This document shows positions 42,201 through 49,679 of a stretch of DNA of 64,000 nucleotides, piece after piece. How positions within the stretch are numbered: the first letter of the stretch is position 1; every line of letters starts with the position of its first letter. Source of the DNA: Treponema sp. (GTDB taxonomy: Bacteria > Spirochaetota > Spirochaetia > Treponematales > Breznakiellaceae); the NCBI GenBank assembly GCA_009777735.1, contig WRLF01000011.1, positions 34,741 to 98,740 of the forward strand, written 5' to 3'. A program made the translations under genes and the position numbers. The notes beneath the pieces are model-generated. The model was not told the origin of the DNA. It ran no database searches and saw only the letters and a list, made by a program, of their open reading frames with translations.

Positions 42201-44576
42201 TTACCGATTCTGTACACGATTAAAATTATTCCTGTATGTAGCATTATTCGGATCAAGCCGTATTGCATCCTGGAAATCAGCTCTAGCCCTGCTATAATTA
42301 TATATCGATTCATATGCAATACCACGATTGTTAAAATACACAGCATTATTTGGATTAAGCCGTATTGCTTCTGTGTAATCTCTGATTGCGTTGTTTCGAT
42401 CTGAAGATATCCTGGATGCCCTTGCACTATCATATCCACCGCCTCCTCTTATGGCAATGCTATTGGCTCTTTCTCTATATGCATTGCCTCGGTTGTTAAA
42501 TGCACTAGCATCGTTAGGACTTAATCGAATAACATGAGAATAATCAGATATAGCATTATCGCGATTTCTTATTTCAACTTCATTCCTAAAACGTGCAGAC
42601 TCATTTGCCAATTGAGTATATACAGCACCCCGCCAGGAATAAGCTTGGACTAAATTGGGATTAAGCCGAATTGCCGCAGTAAAATTTGAAATTGCACGGT
42701 CGAAGTCACGTATATTGTAGTTATTTCTTCCCTGATCAAATAAGGCTAGCGCTTGTTGTTCCCGCTCCTGTTGTTCTCGCTCCTGTTGCTCTCGATGAGC
42801 TCGTTCTCGTTGTTCTTGCTCCCGTTGCTCTCGCTGTTCACGTTCGCGCTGTTCCCGCTCTCGTTGTTCCTGTTCCCGTTGCTGCTGTTGCCGGGCTGTA
42901 GCAAGGCTCTGGCTGGCTTCGGCTAAATATGGGTTTATTCGCAACGCTCGTTCCCAATCCGCTATTGCATGGGTTACATCTCCTTGCCTTGAATACGCAT
43001 TGCCGCGGCCAATGTATGCAATTACATCATTACCGTTGAGACGAATTGATTCAGTATAGTCTGTAATAGCGCTTGAAAAATAGCCATTTCTCAAATGTTC
43101 ATCTGCCTGCATTCTTAATTCTTCCGCTCTTTGATGTGCTCGGGCACTTTCTATGCCCCGCCTGCTTGTCGGGTTTGTCCGAAGTATTACTTCCCACTCC
43201 GTATGAGGCATAATGCTAATCCTTTTTTCCCTCGCCGCCCTTTCTGCTGCTATTCCGTCAATGGAAGTTATCCGGATAACAAGTCTGTCGGTAATTAAAT
43301 TTGCGTCCACTGCCGGGAATGTAACCGTTCCTTCCCACTGCCATTGGGGGATAACTTCGAAATTGGCAATGTCAAAGCCATAGGGAGTCCTGACGGTCTG
43401 GCTGCTAATGCTTCTTCCCTGGTCATTGATTATTTCTACAACCACCGTAGCAGTGGCATTCCTTGTCCGGTCATTAAACGGTGAGGGTGTGCCGATAGTT
43501 TGCACAGGCCAGTTTAGTCCCCATGCTTCTGTCCTTCCGGTTGCCTGCAAGCCGTCTTTTATTGAGGTTATGACACTATTAATTTGATTTGACCATACAA
43601 AATCGGGATAAAAACCAATTCGAATGCTTAAGTCGATTGTTTCCCTTTGGAAATCAATAGAACCGCGCTGGATGTCTGTGGAATATACAATGAAAAACGG
43701 CTGCGGATCGGTTGTATTTCTTGTAAACAAAGCCTCGGTTTCCTGCAGGCGTTCTACCCATTGCCTGCGCCAGGCGATTTCGTTTCGGGTATCTTCGCCG
43801 ATATTCCCGCTGGTAATATCGGCGGAAAGAACATTCATGCGGCTTAACGCCTCTGCCAACCCCGAATCGTAGCTGCTGGCCTGAATAAAATAAGAAAGGG
43901 CTTCCACAACGGTACCCTGTCTTTGGGCGGTAATGCCCCGCGCAAGCGCTGTTTCGGCTTGTACTTGAGCGGTATTTCTGACACTGTGTATTTCACGCCA
44001 CCCTTGATCAGTCAGTTCCACACCCAACTGTCTGAGCAATTCCGCTGTCGCTTCCCGTATCGCCGACAAATTTTCCAATGCAGATGCTGACACCGCCGTT
44101 GGAGGATATGAGGCTTTCCGTTGCCCTGATTCTACATCGGTTATCGATAGTTCCAGCATATACGCATCTGCGGTTCTGGTTATGGAACCTGTTAGGATAT
44201 AACGGGCATGGGTAAGCCTGCCAATGCTGATAGTGTCTTCATCCGAATAATCACCGGAAAGCGCCTGCCTCTGTTCGGCAAGGATTGTATCCAGGTTTAA
44301 CCTGTCAACAACGGTCATTGCCGAAAATGTTTGAAAATCGCCTGTTATGGAGCTTTGAACCATTGAGAGTATCCATCGTTCAGAAATGGCAAGACCAGTG
44401 CCAGCCGGCTCAAGCACCGCAATTCTGATGCCGCTGCCTCCGTCTCCGGTCCAATGCACAGGGGCAGGCGGAGGTGCGGTAAGAGATTGCTGCGGCGGTG
44501 TATCCGGGTTATTGGCGCAAGCGAATAGAGAAAAGAAAACTACTATTGAAAATATGGTTATAAACTTTTTTATCAT
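42201..44576 (-). CDS. lipoprotein with LpoB/CsgG-like N-terminal domain and TPR C-terminus
   Basis: A 791-residue lipoprotein; the signal peptide ends LFAC with Cys20 acylated. Residues about 45-190 form a CsgG/LpoB-like domain (RIAVLEPAGTGLAISERWIL, then VVDRLNLDTILAEQR and ARYILTGSITRTADAYML). A beta-rich middle follows. From about 480 the protein is TPR: NGYFSSAITDYTESIRLNGN and later repeats with NNAVYFNNRGIAYE. Residues about 555-610 are an extremely charged Glu-Gln-Arg repeat (EREQREREQRE) between TPR blocks, a probable single alpha-helix. A possible link with the paralogous N-terminus of the 47636 gene is noted as a finding. Confidence 0.8.
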   Translation of the reverse strand: MIKKFITIFSIVVFFSLFACANNPDTPPQQSLTAPPPAPVHWTGDGGSGIRIAVLEPAGTGLAISERWILSMVQSSITGDFQTFSAMTVVDRLNLDTILAEQRQALSGDYSDEDTISIGRLTHARYILTGSITRTADAYMLELSITDVESGQRKASYPPTAVSASALENLSAIREATAELLRQLGVELTDQGWREIHSVRNTAQVQAETALARGITAQRQGTVVEALSYFIQASSYDSGLAEALSRMNVLSADITSGNIGEDTRNEIAWRRQWVERLQETEALFTRNTTDPQPFFIVYSTDIQRGSIDFQRETIDLSIRIGFYPDFVWSNQINSVITSIKDGLQATGRTEAWGLNWPVQTIGTPSPFNDRTRNATATVVVEIINDQGRSISSQTVRTPYGFDIANFEVIPQWQWEGTVTFPAVDANLITDRLVIRITSIDGIAAERAAREKRISIMPHTEWEVILRTNPTSRRGIESARAHQRAEELRMQADEHLRNGYFSSAITDYTESIRLNGNDVIAYIGRGNAYSRQGDVTHAIADWERALRINPYLAEASQSLATARQQQQREQEQREREQREREQREQREQEQRERAHREQQEREQQEREQQALALFDQGRNNYNIRDFDRAISNFTAAIRLNPNLVQAYSWRGAVYTQLANESARFRNEVEIRNRDNAISDYSHVIRLSPNDASAFNNRGNAYRERANSIAIRGGGGYDSARASRISSDRNNAIRDYTEAIRLNPNNAVYFNNRGIAYESIYNYSRARADFQDAIRLDPNNATYRNNFNRVQNR
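42740..42895 (-). repeat. coding microsatellite for a Glu-Gln-Arg helix
   Basis: Imperfect units of 6, 9, 15 and 18 bases, on the plus strand CTGTTCCCGCTC and CTGTTGTTCTCG, encode the EREQRE stretch of the 42201-44576 lipoprotein. Such coding repeats can change length by slippage while keeping frame, since all units are multiples of three. Confidence 0.6.
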
Positions 44577-44901
44577 TTTGAATACCCTTTAATTTAAGTA
44601 TACTCTTTTTCCATACTCATTCTTCTACTTTATATAAAATTAATGCTGGATAATCAAGGTGGATGTTTTCCGAAGGCAGGGCGAGTAACCCCTCTTCCCC
44701 ATCATCATTCACACCCCTCCATTGATGGCACACTGAATAACGGCAGCAATGTATGCCCAAGTATGATTAGGCGGGTGTCAGCGGCAAGCTACCGCACCGC
44801 TACGCGTAAGCGGTGCGATTGGCCGCTGACAGGCCCCGCATAAGTTTTGGGCATACATTGCTGTGTTACCAGTTTTGAAACACAGCAACCAATGGGGGGG
44901 G
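44577..44901. other. 325-base intergenic region with a nested palindrome
   Basis: Apart from the promoter side of the lipoprotein gene and the palindrome at 44744-44863, I see no gene. On the minus strand TATACT (near 44600) and AAAGGG precede the 44576 ATG. Eight G bases (44894-44901) touch the stop codon of the kinase gene. Confidence 0.6.
44744..44863. repeat. 120-bp nested imperfect palindrome
   Basis: Outer arms 44744-44760 and 44847-44863 are perfect over 17 bases. A middle pair TGTCAGCGGC (44776-44785) and GCCGCTGACA (44822-44831) is perfect over ten. An inner pair CGCACCGCT (44793-44801) and AGCGGTGCG (44809-44817) is perfect over nine. The whole can form one long, bulged cruciform or RNA hairpin. 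There is no T-run for termination. Confidence 0.85.
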
Positions 44902-46557
44902 TTAATACTTAAACTCGCTATCCCCGATAAATTCCCTCAGGATGCTGGTGCCGGGAACATATTGGGGGGGCAGGGGAGCAAAATTTTCCAGGAATGACAG
45001 CAGACGCGATGCTTCTGCGTACTCGCGCCGGCTGGGTTTTACCGCACGCAGCAGGGGGTCGGCATAATACTTTAAAACCGATAATTCATAATCAAGCGCG
45101 GAATTAAATGCTGCGTCCGCTGAATTCTGAAACGGGAAGATATATTTTTTTTCTCCCGCCCGTACGCTGGACCACATTTGAATTGTGCCGGCTGCATCTT
45201 TTCCGCGGAACTGGTAATCACGTACTATTCGGCGCAGCAGCCGGTTGTCACTGGTTGGAACACGATTGTGATCGTCCAGGTTAAGCTGGGTAAGTGCTGA
45301 AACGTACAGCTTGAATTTAGTGTTACGCGCAATTGAATGTGTAAGCGCATCGTTAAGAGCATGAATCCCCTCGACAATCAGTACCGATCGGCGGCAGGGC
45401 ATGCGTATTTTCTTTCCGTTTGTGTCAATGCGGACACCTGTTTTGAAGTCATATACAGGCATGGTAATTTCCTCACCCCGGTACAGGGCCTGCAATTGCT
45501 CGTTGAGGAAAGAGATATCCATTGCTTCAAGGCATTCATAATCGGGGTTACCGTTTTTATCTTTTGGTGTTTTTGCAGTGCCTACATAATAATTATCCAG
45601 GCTCATGGCAATGGGGTTAATTCCCAGTACCATAAGTTCAATGGAAAGGAGTTTTGCGCTGGTGGTTTTACCGGAACTTGACGGCCCGGCGAGCAGAATC
45701 ATTTTAATTGTATCTTTCTGTTCGTATACCTGCCGGGCAATTTCTGCCATTTTTCTTACCTGATGGGCTTCGACAATTCTGATATAATCGCGTATAGTTC
45801 TGTTGGCAATCATTGAATTTAAGTCGCCAACTACCCGAACATTAACAATGCGTCCCCATTGTTTATACTCATGAAATACTTTAAATATTTTAGGTTCATC
45901 AACATATGACTCCAAGGTATTACTGCCAGTGGCAGGAAACCTCAGGAGAAACCCTTCTTTGTACAGCATGAGTTTGAAAGCGGAAAGCAATCCTGTTCGT
46001 GGCACCAAAGGTTCAACATAAATGTCCAAAAAATCCCCGCACTCGTTTACCTTGATCCGTGATGTACTGCGCTGCTCAAGCAGTACTACTGTGTCTGTCT
46101 GCCCTTTTTCCGAAAACACCTTGAGCGCTTCATCGTATGATAAATACTTAAACGTGATTGGAAGATCCTTACGTACAATAGCTTCCATTTCTTCCTGCAA
46201 TGCGGAAATTTCCTGTTCTGTCGGAGCTTCGCCGGAGCTAAATGTATAATAATAACTTCTTCCCAGCGAGTGGCCGACATACAGATGCCGTCCCGAAAAA
46301 AGTTTTCGCGCGGCGGCCGCAAGTAAGAAAGCAAGCGAACGCCGGTAGATCGAACTTCCTTCCTGCGTGTCCAGAAGCACAGGCTCTATCACAGAATTTA
46401 TCGCAAGCCTGGTTTTCAGCGGCCTTATTTCATTGTTCACCCTCAAAGCGGCAAGCCGGTCATCGGTAATCCCAAGCCGTGAAAGTACAGTATCCGCCTT
46501 TGTTCCATACGGACAATTAATTTCAGTATCTCCGTACCTCACCAATATATCACTCAT
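44902..46557 (-). CDS. uridine kinase-like enzyme with TGS-type N-terminal domain
   Basis: A 551-residue protein. The N-terminal 60 residues resemble a TGS domain (DTEINCPYGTKADTVLSRLG). A second domain with HSLGRSYYYTFSSGEAPTEQEI resembles the ThrRS editing-associated part. The C-terminal kinase domain has P-loop AGPSSSGKTTSAKLLSIEL, MSLDNYYV and VPTSDNRLLRRIVRDYQFRG. This is the phosphoribulokinase/uridine kinase superfamily; such TGS-linked nucleoside kinases are common in treponemes and clostridia. The likely reaction is phosphorylation of a nucleoside, probably uridine. It is downstream of the P-loop/Asp23 gene in the same orientation. Confidence 0.85.
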   Translation of the reverse strand: MSDILVRYGDTEINCPYGTKADTVLSRLGITDDRLAALRVNNEIRPLKTRLAINSVIEPVLLDTQEGSSIYRRSLAFLLAAAARKLFSGRHLYVGHSLGRSYYYTFSSGEAPTEQEISALQEEMEAIVRKDLPITFKYLSYDEALKVFSEKGQTDTVVLLEQRSTSRIKVNECGDFLDIYVEPLVPRTGLLSAFKLMLYKEGFLLRFPATGSNTLESYVDEPKIFKVFHEYKQWGRIVNVRVVGDLNSMIANRTIRDYIRIVEAHQVRKMAEIARQVYEQKDTIKMILLAGPSSSGKTTSAKLLSIELMVLGINPIAMSLDNYYVGTAKTPKDKNGNPDYECLEAMDISFLNEQLQALYRGEEITMPVYDFKTGVRIDTNGKKIRMPCRRSVLIVEGIHALNDALTHSIARNTKFKLYVSALTQLNLDDHNRVPTSDNRLLRRIVRDYQFRGKDAAGTIQMWSSVRAGEKKYIFPFQNSADAAFNSALDYELSVLKYYADPLLRAVKPSRREYAEASRLLSFLENFAPLPPQYVPGTSILREFIGDSEFKY

Positions 46558-46600
46558 CTATCACTCCTCACTTTTAACTCTTCACTTTTAATTTTTAACT

Positions 46601-47458
46601 TCACTGTATTATCCTGTCAATTATTATATTAACTTCCTCAATTAAAATACTCGTGTATCGTTCGATGTTATCTATGATATATTGCTGCAAATTGTGGATG
46701 TTTCCTCCCAATTGGATATTGTACGGCACATCAATGGTGATTGCCAGACTGTACCCTAATTTACTATCTCGTATTTGAATTTTCTTTGACCGAATATCAT
46801 GATTATGTTCTTCAATACAATGTTTTACCATCTGGTATAGAGCAGCTTCGGAAATAACCACTTTACCCCGCCTGGAATATTCGGGCCTGACAACCGATTT
46901 TTCATGCACTTTGGGTGTTCTGCCCATGGATTCCGTCGGGCCTTTTCGCTTAAATATCTGTATCGCATTTTGAAAGATGTTGGGATAATTCCTTTTTATT
47001 TCGATTGATGGTACCGGAATGACATGTTTGCCCTCAAGGCGGCGCGTTCTAATTGCTTTTTCTATTTCATCATGGGTAGCAATGTCCTCAATTTTTACTA
47101 TTTTTGACGGCGGGGGCATTTGCAGACGTGCCGCTATTTTACTAACCATTTTTTCCGATGTTCCCAATACAAGGATTTTCCTGATTTTTTCGCTTTGGAG
47201 TTTTCGGGCAATCTCATCGCGATGGGATTTTTCATCAAACAGGGCGACTTTTACCGCCGCCAGAAATGATTTCTCTTTTTTTGCCGAATGTCCGGCAATA
47301 ATCCGGTTTTCTTTTATCAATAGCCCGTCATCAATGATATATTCTATTCCGTATTTTTGCGCTACAAGCTTGGCTCTGAAGCTCTTCCCAGTGCCGCTTT
47401 CTCCAATGAGTGCGAATACCTTGATGCGTTTAAGTGCAAATATAAAACCGAATAACAT
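46601..47458 (-). CDS. P-loop protein with C-terminal Asp23/Gls24-like domain
   Basis: A 285-residue fusion. Walker A is GESGTGKS at residues 19-26, and the next 150 residues follow a kinase-like Rossmann pattern (YIIDDGLLIKENRIIAGHSA; RKILVLGTSEKMVSKIAARL). The C-terminal part, from about 193, matches the Asp23 (alkaline shock) fold: GKVVISEAALYQMVKHCIEE, AITIDVPYNIQLGGNIHNLQ and a final VNIIIDRIIQ. The ATG at 47458 is preferred over an upstream TTG because a TATAAT overlaps that TTG. Function is unknown; the gene lies upstream of the uridine kinase-like gene and probably shares a transcript with it. Confidence 0.75.
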   Translation of the reverse strand: MLFGFIFALKRIKVFALIGESGTGKSFRAKLVAQKYGIEYIIDDGLLIKENRIIAGHSAKKEKSFLAAVKVALFDEKSHRDEIARKLQSEKIRKILVLGTSEKMVSKIAARLQMPPPSKIVKIEDIATHDEIEKAIRTRRLEGKHVIPVPSIEIKRNYPNIFQNAIQIFKRKGPTESMGRTPKVHEKSVVRPEYSRRGKVVISEAALYQMVKHCIEEHNHDIRSKKIQIRDSKLGYSLAITIDVPYNIQLGGNIHNLQQYIIDNIERYTSILIEEVNIIIDRIIQ

Positions 47459-47466
47459 CCTTGTCA

Positions 47467-47472
47467 ATTATA
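47467..47472 (-). promoter_or_regulatory. extended -10 promoter element of the P-loop/Asp23 gene
   Basis: On the minus strand TGGTATAAT (TATAAT at 47467-47472) matches the extended -10 form TGnTATAAT. The ATG at 47458 follows eight bases later, so the leader would be one or two bases. The -35 region is weak, as often with extended -10 promoters. Confidence 0.5.
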
Positions 47473-47635
47473 CCAGGAACAAGAGACAGGGACTAGGGAT
47501 CGCGTGATGATTCCGGCTTTTGCCGAATATCAAAAATGGCCTGAGGTCCGGCTGCATAAGGCTTTTATTTTTTACCGTTCTTTGGTACAATATTTTCATT
47601 GAACCCTGACGATTTAACTACCGAGGAGTAAAATC

Positions 47636-48625
47636 ATGAAAAAAACATTTTTGTTAATTAGTCTGGCAGCGGCAATGCTTGTCCCGCTTTACGCACAGGG
47701 GCTTCCGCGTCTGGCGGTAGCAGAGTTTACTACTAACAGTAGTACCGATAAAGCCGGAGCAGATGCAATTACAGTGCGGGATCTGGCGGAAAACAGGATA
47801 GTGCAGGTCCAGCAGTATCGGGTAATTCCCCGTAACGAGATTGACCGGATTTTGGCAAACAATCAAATACAGGCGACGGAAATTTCAAGCACAGAAAATA
47901 TTCAAAAACTGCAGCAACAAAACATCGACTATATAATAACCGGTTCGGTGATTGCAGTGGGCGATGATTATGCTGTTACGGTACGGTTGCTTGATGTGTC
48001 AACGGGGCGGTTTTCCCGCAGTGAAAGCGGATTAATGGGCTCCGGATCGCAGGATTTATTCAACGGAATTGATGCTTTGATGACAAATTTTATTGCAGAA
48101 ACGGCTGTTGAAGAGAGCAGGGTTACGCAGGCAGAATCAAACAGAATATACACTGTAGGAGGCATTGGTCCTGCAGGGGGTATAGTGTTTTATGACAAAG
48201 GGGTTTTTTCTGACGGCTGGCGGTATCTGGAAGCCGCGCCGGCGGAAACGGAATTTACCGCCCAATGGGGTTCTATGAATCAAATTGTGGCCGGAACTAC
48301 AGCTGCGGCAGGAACCGGCAGGCGTAATACTGAATTAATTACAGAACGGCTCAGACAATTGGGGGAAACCGGTCGTGCCGCACAAATATGTAAAAATTTG
48401 AATTTTCACGGTTATTCCGATTGGTTTTTACCGAGCATAGACGAATTGAATTTGATGTACAGGAATCTTAAACAAAGAGGGCTTGGCGGATTTATTGATG
48501 AGCAATACTGGTCGTCATCGGAAATCGGCAGTGATGGCGCAAGGGTTCAGGATTTCAGTGACGGCAGACGGAGCAACTACCAAAAAGCAAATATACTCAG
48601 GGTTCGTGCTATCAGGGCCTTTTAA
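47636..48625 (+). CDS. secreted LpoB/CsgG-like protein with DUF1566 C-terminal domain
   Basis: A 329-residue exported protein; signal peptide MKKTFLLISLAAAMLVPLYA before Q. The N-terminal 140 residues are LpoB/CsgG-like (LPRLAVAEFTTNSST; VIPRNEIDRILANNQIQAT; IDYIITGSVIAVGDDYAVTV). The C-terminal 150 residues are a DUF1566-type lectin-like domain: GGIGPAGGIVFYDKG, GYSDWFLPSIDELNLMY and EQYWSSSE. Both halves occur in large families in treponemes. A GAGGAG site precedes the ATG. It is probably periplasmic or surface-bound; ligand unknown. Confidence 0.82.
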   Translation: MKKTFLLISLAAAMLVPLYAQGLPRLAVAEFTTNSSTDKAGADAITVRDLAENRIVQVQQYRVIPRNEIDRILANNQIQATEISSTENIQKLQQQNIDYIITGSVIAVGDDYAVTVRLLDVSTGRFSRSESGLMGSGSQDLFNGIDALMTNFIAETAVEESRVTQAESNRIYTVGGIGPAGGIVFYDKGVFSDGWRYLEAAPAETEFTAQWGSMNQIVAGTTAAAGTGRRNTELITERLRQLGETGRAAQICKNLNFHGYSDWFLPSIDELNLMYRNLKQRGLGGFIDEQYWSSSEIGSDGARVQDFSDGRRSNYQKANILRVRAIRAF

Positions 48626-48640
48626 CGGGAGCTTTATCAA

Positions 48641-49660
48641 ATGAAAAGCAAAGAATTGATCCAAAGGATAATCAGGCATGATAACCCTGTCCGGGTTGGG
48701 TTTGATTTTTTGGGAAATAACCCTTCGGATATACTCCATGTTCCCGCTGCTGTTGTTTCCAGACCTGAAGGAAATCACCGGGAGGAATGGAGCCGCGACC
48801 CTGTGCTTGCAGCAAAAGTTCCCCATTTTTCGGGAGAACTCAGCATGACTCCAATGGGAAATATTTTTGGCCGTTTTAATCAAAAAACCAAGGGTGAATG
48901 TGTTTATGGAGCCCTGCAGGACGGATGGGAAGATTTTGATAAATTTCTTTTCCCTGTCATTAATGAAGAAAAAGACAGAGTATTTGAAAAAGCCGGATGG
49001 GCAGATAGTGATAAATATGTTCTTGGAGGCATGCCGGTTGCTATTTGGTCGCCTCTCAGGGACACAAGGCATATAGATCAGGCCCTGATGGATACCGTTC
49101 TTGAGCCCGATTATGTGCAGGCATTTCTGGAAAAAATCTCCGATCTGGCAGCAGCAATTGTGAGACGAGCCCATAAAAACGGCGTACATGGAATAATGAT
49201 CTGGGACGATCTGGGAACACAAAAAGATCTTTTTTTCAGCCCGGATACGTTCAGAACCCTTTTTAAACCGTATTATAAAAAAATTGCCGATGAACTGCAT
49301 AACTGCGGGATGCAATTTTTTGTCCATTCCTGCGGAAAGATAGACAAAATCGTGGACGATTTAATTGATGCCGGTGTTGATGTATTCCAGTTTGATCAGC
49401 CTGAATTAACCGGCAGTGAGGTATGGGCGCATGAATTCGGGCATAAGGCGGCGTTCTACTGCCCCGTTGATGTTCAAAAAATAATGGCTACGGGTGATGA
49501 AACCCTCATCAAAGAAGCGGCTCTGAACATGGTTACACAGTTCAAGCAATGCGGCGGTTCGCTTATAGCAAAGGATTATCCCACCTGGGAAGATATTAAT
49601 GTCCTGCCGGAATGGCAGCAATGGGCAAGGGATATCATTATCGCCAATGCGGATATGTGA
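48641..49660 (+). CDS. uroporphyrinogen decarboxylase-fold methyltransferase
   Basis: A 339-residue protein with the URO-D fold seen in MtaA/MtbA-type corrinoid:CoM methyltransferases and related enzymes. RNPVRVGFDFLG-like opening, MIWDDLGTQKDLFFSPDTFR and FFVHSCGKIDKIVDDLIDAG are visible; HxCG supplies zinc ligands in corrinoid methyltransferases. Haem pathway UroD lacks that motif. It starts 16 bases after the LpoB-like gene and converges on the giant activase, a pairing that fits a corrinoid or acyl-CoA activation pathway. The precise substrate is not readable. Confidence 0.8.
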   Translation: MKSKELIQRIIRHDNPVRVGFDFLGNNPSDILHVPAAVVSRPEGNHREEWSRDPVLAAKVPHFSGELSMTPMGNIFGRFNQKTKGECVYGALQDGWEDFDKFLFPVINEEKDRVFEKAGWADSDKYVLGGMPVAIWSPLRDTRHIDQALMDTVLEPDYVQAFLEKISDLAAAIVRRAHKNGVHGIMIWDDLGTQKDLFFSPDTFRTLFKPYYKKIADELHNCGMQFFVHSCGKIDKIVDDLIDAGVDVFQFDQPELTGSEVWAHEFGHKAAFYCPVDVQKIMATGDETLIKEAALNMVTQFKQCGGSLIAKDYPTWEDINVLPEWQQWARDIIIANADM

Positions 49661-49679
49661 ACGGGAATCCCTTAACACT

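Noticed and set aside
44744..44863. Integron attC site
   Set aside because: Size and nested arms fit loosely, but the outer arms are 17 bp long and no GTTRRRY/RYYYAAC core or integrase gene was found.
44744..44863. Rho-independent terminator
   Set aside because: No T-run follows on either strand and the structure is far longer than usual.
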